A stretch of DNA of 9,179 nt from NCBI GenBank assembly GCA_021789355.1, contig JAJYJR010000210.1:1-9179 (forward strand), in the 5' to 3' direction. The notes under the pieces are model-generated. The model was given only the letters and a program-made list of their open reading frames with translations, ran no database searches and was not told the origin of the DNA. This stretch comes from Chloroflexota bacterium (GTDB lineage Bacteria; Chloroflexota; Limnocylindria; Limnocylindrales; CSP1-4). Position numbers and translations under genes: made by a program. Each line of letters starts with the position of its first letter. Positions within the stretch are counted from its first letter, which is position 1. Positions 1 to 6,833 of the stretch are shown here, piece by piece.

Positions 1-846
1 GGGTTCGTAGGTGGAGACCCCGCCGCTCGAGCCGGACCAGGCGGTCTCGCTACTGAAGCCGGCGCAGGAGGTCCCGCTGCAGCCGTTGAGGGTGGTCCCC
101 CCGACCGCGACCACGTTCGACGAGGCCGCCGGGTACTCGGTGCCGTGCCCGCTGTCGCCCGAGGACGCGGTGTACAGCGTGCCCGTGTGCGTCATGTAGC
201 TGTCATAGCTGGTCTCGCCGCTGAACTCGCCGCCGCCCCAGCTCATCGACACCTCCGTGGCGCCCAGGCTGTTCGCGTAGCTGACCGCACCGAAGAGGTT
301 CGCCAGGCTGTTGCTCGCCGCCTCGACGAGCACGATCTTGGCCGCCGGCGCCTCCGCGTGCGCCCACTCGATGTCAAGCGACTCCTCGAGCACCCAGCCG
401 CTGTTCACCTTCGGCGTGCCCTGGGGGTCGGCCTGCAGGAAGCACGAGCCAGTCTGGGAGAGCGACGTGCAGGTCGAGAGCGCTGCGTACCCGTACTGGC
501 TGTTGAACGTGTTGAGGTCGGCGAGCGCGTGCGGGTCGTGGTAGGCGTCCACGATCGCGATGATCTGGCCTGCGCCCGCGCCGGAGCCCGCTGCCAGGCC
601 CGAGAGGCCATACACGGACGCGATCGCGCTCGGCGGCAGCCCGGTCGGCGAGCTCTTGGAGAGCTTGGGCCCGCCGTCCGGCAGGACACCGATCACCTTC
701 ACCTGGAAGGGGGGCGTGGCCACGCGCCCGCCGTCGGCGGCCACGACGGGTGCCATCCCGCTATACGTTGGTGTTGACGCCTGGGCGGGCACGACGCCCG
801 CGACGAGTACGAGAGAGACGCCCAGGACGCTGGCGAGGCGGCGCAC
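1..846 (-). CDS. Sedolisin-type (S53) serine-carboxyl peptidase, secreted, C-terminus cut by window edge
   Basis: 282 codons are present, starting at a GTG with AGGAGG 8 nt upstream (855-860) and running off the left edge. Residues 1-23 form a signal peptide: Arg-Arg, a hydrophobic stretch LASVLGVSLVLVAGVV, and an AQA|S signal-peptidase-I-like site. The catalytic domain begins near residue 67. The S53 signature ExxxD is seen as E154 and D158 in EESLDIEWAHAEAP. The SWGGGE segment (202-207) and the oxyanion Asp in SSGDSG (D231) follow in normal order. The nucleophile motif (SGTS-type) should lie just outside the window, so activity cannot be judged. S53 enzymes are secreted endopeptidases, many active at acidic pH, usually made with a propeptide of about 200 residues; here only about 45 residues separate the signal peptide from the catalytic domain. 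Paired Cys (126/135, 256/261) fit an extracytoplasmic protein. A subtilisin-like S8 enzyme is less likely because of the E/D dyad. Confidence 0.88.
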   Translation of the reverse strand, partial: MRRLASVLGVSLVLVAGVVPAQASTPTYSGMAPVVAADGGRVATPPFQVKVIGVLPDGGPKLSKSSPTGLPPSAIASVYGLSGLAAGSGAGAGQIIAIVDAYHDPHALADLNTFNSQYGYAALSTCTSLSQTGSCFLQADPQGTPKVNSGWVLEESLDIEWAHAEAPAAKIVLVEAASNSLANLFGAVSYANSLGATEVSMSWGGGEFSGETSYDSYMTHTGTLYTASSGDSGHGTEYPAASSNVVAVGGTTLNGCSGTSCAGFSSETAWSGSSGGVSTYEP

Positions 847-876
847 GGATGAGTCCTCCTGAATAATCAGGCGGGC

Positions 877-905
877 AGCCTACGGCAGGAATCCCCACCT
901 CTCCA
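877..905 (-). promoter_or_regulatory. Putative promoter of the S53 peptidase gene
   Basis: On the minus strand, TGGAGA (905-900), a 17-nt spacer and TAGGCT (882-877) resemble a sigma-70-type promoter (4/6 match at -35, TAnnnT at -10). A start site near 870 would leave a leader of about 25 nt carrying the AGGAGG at 860-855. GATAGT at 910-905 is an alternative -10. This is pattern reading only. Confidence 0.35.
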
Positions 906-949
906 CTATCCCATCGGGTAGGACGGCGAAGATGGTGGTGACAGCGGGC

Positions 950-955
950 TACACT
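950..955 (+). promoter_or_regulatory. -10 box of a probably leaderless HD-phosphohydrolase mRNA
   Basis: TACACT is followed by exactly 6 nt and then the ATG at 962, so the predicted transcription start coincides with the A of the start codon. There is no Shine-Dalgarno sequence before that ATG and no good -35 hexamer 16-18 nt upstream. This geometry is typical of leaderless genes in Actinomycetota and Deinococcota and is the main reason for preferring 962 over the in-frame ATG at 932. Confidence 0.5.
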
Positions 956-961
956 CCGATC

Positions 962-2416
962 ATGCCCTATCCCCAGTTCGAGGCCGTCAACCTCATCAGC
1001 GATCCCGTCCACGGCTACATCGAGCTGACCAAGCTGCTGACCCCCGACCAGTCCGCGCGAGCGAACCTGCCGGCGGAGGAGGTCGCCGAGGAGGATCTGC
1101 TCGACACGCAGTGGCTGCAGCGGCTGCGGCGGATCAGCCAGCTGCAGAGCGCGCGCTGGGTCTTCCCGAGTGCAGAGCACTCCCGGTTCGTGCACGGGCT
1201 CGGCGTCATGCACGAGGCGGGCCTCTGGGGACGCTCCCTCTACCCCACCCTGCGCGACGTGCTGCACCAGGACACGCTTCGCGAGGGCGAGGCATCGGAG
1301 CACCCGATCCCCTCGGAGGCCCTCGTGGTCGAGACCCTCCGCGTCGCCGGCCTGCTGCACGACGTCGGGCATGGCCCGTTCGCGCACTTCTTCGACGAGC
1401 ACGTGCTCTCGCGATGGCCGGCGCCGCCACATCCGAGCCGGGATCCGCGGAAGCGCCTGACGCACGAGGACCTCAGCCAGGCGATCATCGAGCGCGAGCT
1501 CGGGACCCTGATCGAGGAGCTGCGACGCGCGCCCGCGATCGATCCAGAGCGGGCGGCGTTCGCCGGGGGCGAACGGATCGATCCCGGGTGGGTCAGCTTC
1601 CTCGTGTCCAAGCCGCCCCTTGCCGATCCCCGGATGCCGCTCTGGGTGCGCCGCCTGCAGCCGCTCTTCTCCGGCATCTTCACGGTCGACAACCTCGACT
1701 ACGTCCGGCGCGACGCGCTGATCACGGGGGTCGCAAGCGGACCCATCGATGCCGAGCGGCTGCGCCGCTATGCCTTCATGTCGGACCGCGGCCTCGCACT
1801 CTACGAGCCAGGCCTGGGCGCGCTGGAGATGTTCCTGACCGCTCGCCTCTTCATGTACAACACCGTGTACTTCCATCGGACCGTCCGGGCGATCGACCTC
1901 GACCTCGCGGAGGCGTTCGGTCCGGCGTTCGAAGCGGTGTTTGGGGACCGCAATCCGCTCGAGGCGCTGGGTGACTACGCGATGCTCGACGAGTACGCGC
2001 TGCTCCACCAGGCCGCCCTGTGGGCACGTGGAGAACGGCTCGATGAGCATCCGCTGCCGGGATCGGGATGCGTGACGCCGCGGGTCGCCGAGCTGTGGAA
2101 GGGAATCCTTCTGCGTCGCCCGACCTGGCACGCGGTGCGCGAGGTTCGCCGCGACTCGCGCGCGGAGGCAGCCCGCGAGGGGGTGGAGGCCGAGCTGCGC
2201 CGTGCGCTGGGTCCGCTGCTCGAGGCCGACCCCGACCGCTACCGTTTCGACCTGGCGGACGCCGACGCCCGACCGCAGAATCCCCTGCTCGACGACGGGC
2301 GGCTGATGGTCGCCCGGCGCGACGGTTCACTCGACATGGCGCCGCTCGGCGAGCTTCTCGAGCGGCTGCCTGCGGTGGTGACCGTGGGGCGCGCGTACGA
2401 GCGCTCCGGCCAGTAG
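962..2416 (+). CDS. HD-superfamily phosphohydrolase (SAMHD1/COG1078-like)
   Basis: 484 residues, complete. The N-terminus has the family signature SDPVHGYIEL (13-22), then TQWLQRLRRISQL and the first metal histidine in SRFVHGLGVMHEAG (H78). The HD motif is LLHDVGHGPFAHFF (H133, D134, H137, H142), and the last metal Asp lies in VDNLDYVRRDAL (D243 or D246), followed by a typical G-x-IDAERL stretch. This order matches COG1078 proteins, cytoplasmic metal-dependent phosphohydrolases related to dGTPases and SAMHD1. Some hydrolyse dNTPs; for most the substrate is unknown, so I do not name one here. The upper part of the HD domain carries a longer loop (about 148-215, Arg/Asp/Glu rich) than compact members. 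The start at 962 is chosen because homology begins at once and a -10 sits 6 nt upstream; 932 would add ten unsupported residues. Transcribed divergently from the peptidase and convergent with the methyltransferase. Confidence 0.9.
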   Translation: MPYPQFEAVNLISDPVHGYIELTKLLTPDQSARANLPAEEVAEEDLLDTQWLQRLRRISQLQSARWVFPSAEHSRFVHGLGVMHEAGLWGRSLYPTLRDVLHQDTLREGEASEHPIPSEALVVETLRVAGLLHDVGHGPFAHFFDEHVLSRWPAPPHPSRDPRKRLTHEDLSQAIIERELGTLIEELRRAPAIDPERAAFAGGERIDPGWVSFLVSKPPLADPRMPLWVRRLQPLFSGIFTVDNLDYVRRDALITGVASGPIDAERLRRYAFMSDRGLALYEPGLGALEMFLTARLFMYNTVYFHRTVRAIDLDLAEAFGPAFEAVFGDRNPLEALGDYAMLDEYALLHQAALWARGERLDEHPLPGSGCVTPRVAELWKGILLRRPTWHAVREVRRDSRAEAAREGVEAELRRALGPLLEADPDRYRFDLADADARPQNPLLDDGRLMVARRDGSLDMAPLGELLERLPAVVTVGRAYERSGQ

Positions 2417-2427
2417 AGCGCTTCGGG

Positions 2428-3411
2428 CTAGAACGACTGCCGGCCGTTGGCCTCGGGCGACAGGGATCGAACGCCGCGTCGAAGCGCGGCCGCCGGCCGC
2501 AGGATGGCGACGCCCGCCAGGACGCGCCGATGGGGCGCCACGAGCCGACCGGCCTCCGGCACCAGCGTCGCCTCGGCCCAGGCCCGAACCCGGACGCGAG
2601 CATCCGGCCGTGAGGTCACCAGCAGTGACTCCGCGAGCACCGCCTCGGCCTCGTCGAGGTCCGCGTAACTCCAGGTCGAGTCGGACTCGTAGGTCGTGGC
2701 GTCGAATTGGAGACCGAGCCCGGCGAGCAGCGCGCAGAGGTCGCCGAACCCCGGCTGGGGCACACGCTCCTCCCCGTGGAGATCCCAGAAGAGCTCGCCG
2801 GGCACCTGCTCCGGCCCCCCGAACCGCATGGTGATGAGGCATGACCGACGGGTCGCGGCGATCAGGGCGTCGATGAACGGGGCCACGTCCTCGATCGGGT
2901 ACAGGACGTGCGAGCAGACCACCACGTCGTGGGGCTCGATCCCCGCGACGGCCGCCGGCCAGGGCTGCCGCACGACCCGGATCCGATCGGCGACGCGCTC
3001 CTGGGCCGCCCACCGTTCCAGCAGCTCGACCATGCTCGGATGCGGTTCGACGACGGTGACCCGGCTGCCGCGACCGGCGACGGGGACGGCCACTGCCCCG
3101 AACCCGCCTCCGACGTCGAGGACGGTGGCTGGTGACGGCTCCGCGCCCGTCGCCCACTGCGCACCGCGCGACTCGGCATCCTGGCACGCCGCGATCACCG
3201 TGCGCACGAACTCGCCCGGATCATGGCGCGTGCGGACCGCATCGAAGTAGTTCAGTGCGCGCCGCTGCCAGTAGTCCCGGGGGTCGGGCCGGTCGACGCG
3301 CAAGCGCTCGAACTGCTCGCGGCGAAGCCGGACCATGGCGCTCCATCGCGCCACAGCGTCCCACAGCAGCTCGGGTCCGACGATCGGCTGGACCTCATCC
3401 GGCTCGGCCAT
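2428..3411 (-). CDS. Class I SAM-dependent methyltransferase
   Basis: 327 residues, complete. The SAM-binding Rossmann motif I is VLDVGGGFG (97-105), motif II ends in the acidic ribose-binding residue of VVEP (E122), and a motif-IV-like segment is HDVVVCSHVLYPIED (161-175), after which CLITMRFGG forms the next strand. About 90 residues precede motif I (helical, Arg/Trp rich, including DYWQRRALNYFDAVR) and may form a substrate lid. The C-terminal 100 residues include an acidic run DLDEAEAVLAE and an Arg-rich end. These are typical of methyltransferases acting on small molecules, but nothing identifies the acceptor. No membrane segment is seen. The ATG at 3411 lacks a Shine-Dalgarno sequence and has a weak -10/-35 placed for leaderless translation. 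The gene stands alone: its stop faces that of the HD gene across 11 bp. Confidence 0.88.
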   Translation of the reverse strand: MAEPDEVQPIVGPELLWDAVARWSAMVRLRREQFERLRVDRPDPRDYWQRRALNYFDAVRTRHDPGEFVRTVIAACQDAESRGAQWATGAEPSPATVLDVGGGFGAVAVPVAGRGSRVTVVEPHPSMVELLERWAAQERVADRIRVVRQPWPAAVAGIEPHDVVVCSHVLYPIEDVAPFIDALIAATRRSCLITMRFGGPEQVPGELFWDLHGEERVPQPGFGDLCALLAGLGLQFDATTYESDSTWSYADLDEAEAVLAESLLVTSRPDARVRVRAWAEATLVPEAGRLVAPHRRVLAGVAILRPAAALRRGVRSLSPEANGRQSF

Positions 3412-3417
3412 GCGCGC

Positions 3418-3446
3418 ATCATGCCTGCCCGCGCCTGCGCCGGCAA
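3418..3446 (-). promoter_or_regulatory. Weak promoter of the methyltransferase gene, leaderless geometry
   Basis: Minus strand TTGCCG (3446-3441), 17-nt spacer, CATGAT (3423-3418), then 6 nt (GCGCGC) and the ATG at 3411. Both hexamers match consensus at 4 of 6 positions. The 6-nt gap between -10 and start codon is the same as at the HD and transposase genes, which supports the call more than the hexamers alone. Confidence 0.35.
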
Positions 3447-3688
3447 TGCCGTCAGGCCCCGCTGGACGGTGCCGCTCGGAACGTCGCGCCGGGGACGCAA
3501 CGCGCCCTCGGACCCGTCCGGGGCGCTCTTCATGCCCGAACCAGTGATGTTGGGCGGTGGCGTTCTGGCGTCAAGTGAGGAGCGCCTTCGTATCGTCCCG
3601 CGCCGAGTGACGGCGGGCGATGACTGCGGGGCCGCCTTGGCATCCACCAGGTAGGGTGACCACCTTGAAGGCGCATGAGGGGGTCGAG

Positions 3689-4648
3689 GTGGGATCGGCC
3701 AACGGCGTGAGCGGGCAGGCGGCCACGTTCCTGACGCAGAATGGCGGCGTGGGCGTGCTGAACCGCATCCGGGGCCGAGAGCCGGACGAGCGAGATCATG
3801 CCGTGCGCGCGCTGCACGCCGCGATGACGAACGGCGCCGACGACCACGCCTCGCCCGCGACGAGCGCCGCGCTCTTCCGGCTGCTCGCCGAGAGCCACCT
3901 GTGGGCGGTCGTCGCCGGGTCGTACAACGCGGAGCGCCTGCGGGCGCAAGCCCGCCTCTCCGGCGACGCAAGGCTCCAGTTCCGCGCCGGGCGCACGTCC
4001 GAGGGCGAGACGTTCCTGCCCACGGCCACCACGGCGGCGCGCCTCGCGCAGGCGGGGTTCGCCCAGCCCGGAGACTCGCTCGTCCGGTTCCCGTTCCGCC
4101 TCCTCGCCCAGGCCGCCCGCGACGGCGGGCTCAATGCGCTCGTCATCAACCCAGGCTCCGTCCCCATGGCACACATCGCGGGACCCGGTCTCGCCTCCTT
4201 CGCCGACGGGGCGCTACCCGATCCGTCCGCCCCCGACAGTCGCGCGATGATCGGAAAGGCGACGCTCGGCCCGTGCCGCCCGATCACGCGTGAGAGCGTG
4301 CCTGCCGGCTTGGTCGACGCGGCGGCCGCCGCGCTGGTCAAGGAGCTCAGGATCGCCCGAGGCGCTCTCGTCGAGCGGTCCATCGGCGACGGGCGAGTGT
4401 TCACCCTCCTCGTCGTCGCGTCGCGACCCGACCCTGCCCTGAACGAGCGGGTTGCGAGTCAGCTGGTCCCGTTCGTTGGTGCCGCCGACTACGTCGGCGT
4501 CGAGTGCGTCGAACCGGACGACCCGCGGCTGGCTGACCCGGAGCGCGCGATCACTCTGCTCGCGCCTGCAAAGCCTGGGTCGGGGGCGCCGCACCATCCG
4601 CGGCGCCGAGGGGTTCCGGGACGTCGGGTCGCGGGGCGGCCTTCCTGA
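3689..4648 (+). CDS. SseB-like protein (N- and C-terminal SseB domains)
   Basis: About 319 residues from GTG 3689. The first half contains a strand-rich segment and the hallmark loop LNALVINPGS (N154, P155, G156), as in the SseB N-terminal domain. From about residue 204 (VPAGLVDAAAAALVKEL) a second alpha/beta unit continues to GADYVGVECV, fitting the SseB C-terminal domain. SseB-family proteins are soluble and poorly understood; the E. coli member is named for enhanced serine sensitivity, and no enzyme activity is established. The start is uncertain: GTG 3689 has GAGGGGG 5 nt upstream and lies downstream of a -10-like TAGGGT (3652-3657); GTG 3656, TTG 3665 and ATG 3620 are in frame alternatives. 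The last 25 or so residues (Arg/Pro/Gly rich) overlie a strong hairpin and look non-conserved. Family assignment is from residue pattern only. Confidence 0.72.
   Translation: MGSANGVSGQAATFLTQNGGVGVLNRIRGREPDERDHAVRALHAAMTNGADDHASPATSAALFRLLAESHLWAVVAGSYNAERLRAQARLSGDARLQFRAGRTSEGETFLPTATTAARLAQAGFAQPGDSLVRFPFRLLAQAARDGGLNALVINPGSVPMAHIAGPGLASFADGALPDPSAPDSRAMIGKATLGPCRPITRESVPAGLVDAAAAALVKELRIARGALVERSIGDGRVFTLLVVASRPDPALNERVASQLVPFVGAADYVGVECVEPDDPRLADPERAITLLAPAKPGSGAPHHPRRRGVPGRRVAGRPS
4585..4607 (+). terminator. GC-rich hairpin near the 3' end of the SseB-like gene
   Basis: GGCGCCGC and GCGGCGCC form a perfect 8-bp stem around a 7-nt loop, 39 nt before the stop codon. There is no T-run after it, so it would be at best an unusual terminator or an mRNA-stabilising structure. 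It lies inside the reading frame, in the part of the protein that looks least conserved. Confidence 0.3.
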
Positions 4649-4992
4649 GCCACCGGCACATATAGTCCGGGCCATCCATCGGCCCTGGCCGTCGAAGTCG
4701 TGCCCTCTGGGTGGCCCTCATTCCGTGCGCAGACGACGTCGAGCTGTGCGTCGCGCCGAGACGGCCGAGCGGAGAGACGGGATCGATCGAGTCGAGGGCG
4801 GTCGCGGCCTGCCGCTCTGCAAACGCGCGCGCCTCAGGCGACGGCCGGGGGCGACGCGTACCGCTGGACCACGCTCCGCGTTCGCGTTCTCAGCCGCTGA
4901 GTGGGTGTCATGAACCGACGTCTTCGTGGCCATCGCACGCCTCTCCCTCGCGCTCGCGCGTTGCAGAGACGCCACACGCGGGAGACGAGGAT
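4649..4992 (+). other. Region without a convincing gene, upstream of the GGDEF fusion gene
   Basis: No frame here shows a recognisable domain. The GGDEF-protein frame stays open back to GTG 4711, but its translation between 4711 and 4990 is Ser/Arg/Pro-rich and third-position GC drops between about 4860 and 5000, so I treat it as untranslated or as a poorly conserved extension. TATAGT at 4661-4666 is a close match to a -10 box, without a clear -35; a start near 4673 would give a leader of about 320 nt to GTG 4993 or 38 nt to GTG 4711. A short hairpin CTCAG-CCG-CTGAG lies at about 4890-4902. Confidence 0.4.
4661..4666 (+). promoter_or_regulatory. -10 box (TATAGT) before the GGDEF fusion gene
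   Basis: TATAGT matches the -10 consensus at 5 of 6 positions in an otherwise GC-rich stretch, just after the SseB-like stop codon. No convincing -35 lies 16-18 nt upstream. Unlike the other promoters here, no ATG or GTG sits 6 nt downstream, so it would make a leadered transcript. Confidence 0.35.
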
Positions 4993-6588
4993 GTGGGACG
5001 AGAACGGCGCGTGCACAGGCTGACCGGCCTCCGTCGGGTGAGATGGGACGAAGGTCATCTTGCCCGTGCCTTGCTGCTAGCCAACGATGCACATATGGGC
5101 GCACAACTGGCCGCACGGCCGGCGTTCGACGCCGCGGACGACTTGCTCTGCGCGGCGTCGATTGCCCTTCACGGCCCCGAGACGGGAGGTCCGGGGCCGG
5201 CCCGCGCCCCGATCGAGCACTGGCTCGGGGTGCAGACGAGTGGCAACCCCGATAGCGTGCGCCGATACCCCTGGGCCATCAGCACGCTGTTCTACAGGAT
5301 GCCGCCGTACGTGCCCCCTCGTGAGGCGTGGCGCGCCTGGCGTCCGTCCGAGGAGAGCGAGCGGGCGCGGGACATCGGCCTCTTCGAGGCGCGCCTGCTC
5401 ACTCCGCTCGTGCTATCGGACGCGGTCGAGCTGCTCGGCCGGCTGATCGAAACCGGCGATGCCGATGCCGCCACCCTCCTGGAGCGGGTCCTGCCGGTCG
5501 TCCGGCGGGACATGGCGCGCCTGGTCGTCGGGCTGCATGCCTGGGCCGACACGTGGGGTCTCTGGAACCTCGCCCGCCACGAGGGCACGCTGCGCCGACT
5601 GCACCCCTTCGCGCTCGCCATCGCCGACACGTACGCGGCCCGCGCCATCGCCCAGGGCTCGGTCGGGACGGGCAGTCGCTTCCCGTTCCATGAGCGGCCC
5701 CTCGTCTCGGTCTCGGCGCAGCTCGCGGCCGGGCTTTCGGCGCTCGGCCTTCACCCCCGCCTGACCGGTCGGCTGGCCGCATGGGTCGCGGCGCACGAGG
5801 CACCCGGCGGGGCGTGGGGCGATGCCGATGGCCCACGCGACCTGCTCACCACGCTCGTGGCGGCCGACCTGCTAGGCGGGCTCGACCCGGCCTGGGAGCC
5901 GGCGACCACCCTCGCCTGGATCGGGAGCCAGCGCAGTGCCGACGGCGTCTTCATCGCCTACGGCCCGGAGGCCGCCTGGCTGACGCTCGAGCTCGAGGCG
6001 CTCATCGCGCGCCTGGAGCGCCCGTTCCCACAGCGCTTCCGCTGGCCGCATCTCTCGACCGAGCAGCGCGATCGGCGAACCCAGCTGCCGTTTCTGGGCT
6101 ACCTGGCCGACCTCGCGCGCCTCTTCGCCGAGGTGCCGGCTCTCGCCGAGGCACCGGTCGAGATCGCCTTTCTCGACCTGGCCGGTTTCGGGGACTGGAA
6201 CACCCGCCACGGCATGGCGGCCGGCGACGAGGTGCTCCACTTCCTCGCCGGCGAGCTCGCCGCCCTGCCCGGCTCGCTCGCGATCCGGGACGGCGGCGAC
6301 GAGTTCCTCGTCGTCGGCGTGCCCTACGGGTCCGGGCTCACCAGCTCGCTCGACGCGTTCCGGCACGCCTTCCCCGAACGCCTCCGTGCCCGGCTCGGGA
6401 GCGAGGCCGTCGCCCCGCGCATTCTCGTGGGGCGCACTACGGGTGCCTCGCTCATCGGAGCCCGCGACGTGCTCGGCCGCGAGATTGCCGAGCTCAAGGC
6501 CGCGCACCCTTGTCCGCCGCCGGAGGGGATCCTGACGGCATCGGCGAGCGTCCTGCTGCCTCGACCCACGGCCTGTCAAACGCAGTGA
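4993..6588 (+). CDS. Fusion of a helical prenyltransferase/cyclase-like domain with a C-terminal GGDEF domain
   Basis: About 531 residues from GTG 4993 (GGAG 8 nt upstream); GTG 4711, 5011 and 5038 are alternatives. Residues 20 to about 370 are helical, with Trp/Leu repeats resembling the alpha/alpha toroid of terpene cyclases: GGAWGDADGPRDLLTTL (272-288), then a second repeat with SQRSADGVF. No cyclase DxDD motif was seen, so this part is probably a sensor or binding module. Residues 390-515 are a GGDEF domain: D395, N403 and D412 align with the metal and guanine contacts of diguanylate cyclases (DxxxxxxxN, then GxxxGD), followed by RDGGDEF (G434-F438). The inhibitory RxxD site is absent, and the C-terminal AD-x-ALY-x-AK helix is replaced by REIAELKAA. 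It may make or bind c-di-GMP in the cytoplasm; activity is unproven. No membrane segment, PAS or GAF domain was seen. Its stop overlaps a small downstream ORF. Confidence 0.8.
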   Translation: MGRERRVHRLTGLRRVRWDEGHLARALLLANDAHMGAQLAARPAFDAADDLLCAASIALHGPETGGPGPARAPIEHWLGVQTSGNPDSVRRYPWAISTLFYRMPPYVPPREAWRAWRPSEESERARDIGLFEARLLTPLVLSDAVELLGRLIETGDADAATLLERVLPVVRRDMARLVVGLHAWADTWGLWNLARHEGTLRRLHPFALAIADTYAARAIAQGSVGTGSRFPFHERPLVSVSAQLAAGLSALGLHPRLTGRLAAWVAAHEAPGGAWGDADGPRDLLTTLVAADLLGGLDPAWEPATTLAWIGSQRSADGVFIAYGPEAAWLTLELEALIARLERPFPQRFRWPHLSTEQRDRRTQLPFLGYLADLARLFAEVPALAEAPVEIAFLDLAGFGDWNTRHGMAAGDEVLHFLAGELAALPGSLAIRDGGDEFLVVGVPYGSGLTSSLDAFRHAFPERLRARLGSEAVAPRILVGRTTGASLIGARDVLGREIAELKAAHPCPPPEGILTASASVLLPRPTACQTQ

Positions 6589-6701
6589 TCGAGCTGGCGC
6601 GCGGATCCTCGCTCCTGAAGGCGCTGGCCCGCCCGCCCTTGCTCGCGGAGCTCGCGCTCGCCCCGCCTCCCGTGGCCCCGAGCCGCGCGCGAGGGGAGTA
6701 G
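6585..6701 (+). CDS. Possible translationally coupled small protein (38 aa)
   Basis: A GTG at 6585 overlaps the TGA of the GGDEF gene as GTGA, the usual arrangement for translational coupling. The 38 codons read IELARGSSLLKALARPPL then an Ala/Pro/Arg-rich end, stopping at TAG 6699-6701. Third positions are almost all G or C (about 34 of 37), like the real genes here, and the hairpin at 6703 follows immediately. I recognise no family. Alternatives: the frame is a leftover of the open +1 frame under the GGDEF gene, or a recent frameshift separated the true C-terminus of that gene. There is no separate Shine-Dalgarno sequence of note. Confidence 0.33.
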   Translation: MIELARGSSLLKALARPPLLAELALAPPPVAPSRARGE

Positions 6702-6702
6702 A

Positions 6703-6724
6703 CCAGCCGCAGGCGTGCGGCTGG
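6703..6724 (+). terminator. Perfect 9-bp hairpin ending the GGDEF transcription unit
   Basis: CCAGCCGCA and TGCGGCTGG pair perfectly around the loop GGCG, starting one base after the TAG at 6701. No T-run follows, which is common for terminators in very GC-rich genomes. Its position directly after the last stop codon suggests transcription ends here. Confidence 0.55.
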
Positions 6725-6730
6725 GATGCC

Positions 6731-6746
6731 GCACTCGCTAGAGTGC
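6731..6746 (+). promoter_or_regulatory. Palindrome overlapping a -10 box: putative operator/promoter of the next gene
   Basis: GCACTC-GCTA-GAGTGC is a perfect 6-bp inverted repeat with a 4-nt centre. The hexamer TAGAGT (6739-6744) lies within it and fits a -10 box for the gene at 6834, giving a leader of about 83 nt. A dyad over a -10 is where a repressor would act. A small terminator-like stem is the other reading. Confidence 0.35.
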
Positions 6747-6833
6747 ATGCAGCGGGGAGGCGGCCGTGTCTCACGCATCGTCGTGCCCTGGACAGCATCG
6801 TGTGTGCCGCGCATGAGCAAGAAGGGGACGACG

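Noticed and set aside
145..777. 210-codon plus-strand frame opposite the peptidase gene
   Set aside because: The minus strand encodes a signal peptide and ordered S53 motifs; the plus-strand translation is Arg/Val/Ala-biased with no motif.
761..2131. 456-codon minus-strand open frame opposite the HD phosphohydrolase gene
   Set aside because: It is the antisense shadow of a well-supported gene; its translation is Arg/Pro/His-rich with no recognisable domain, as is common opposite GC-rich genes.
2399..2426. Imperfect direct repeat GAGCGCTCCGG / GAGCGCTTCGG across the HD stop codon
   Set aside because: Only two short copies, one inside coding sequence; it does not form a terminator stem between the convergent genes and is likely chance in GC-rich DNA.
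4452..4913. 153-codon plus frame spanning the SseB end and the following gap
   Set aside because: Ser/Arg-rich translation with no domain; overlaps the better-supported SseB frame and shows no ribosome-binding site.
4910..5023. Short ATG frame (37 codons) upstream of the GGDEF gene
   Set aside because: No Shine-Dalgarno sequence, Arg-rich translation with no family resemblance, and it overlaps the chosen start of the GGDEF gene out of frame.
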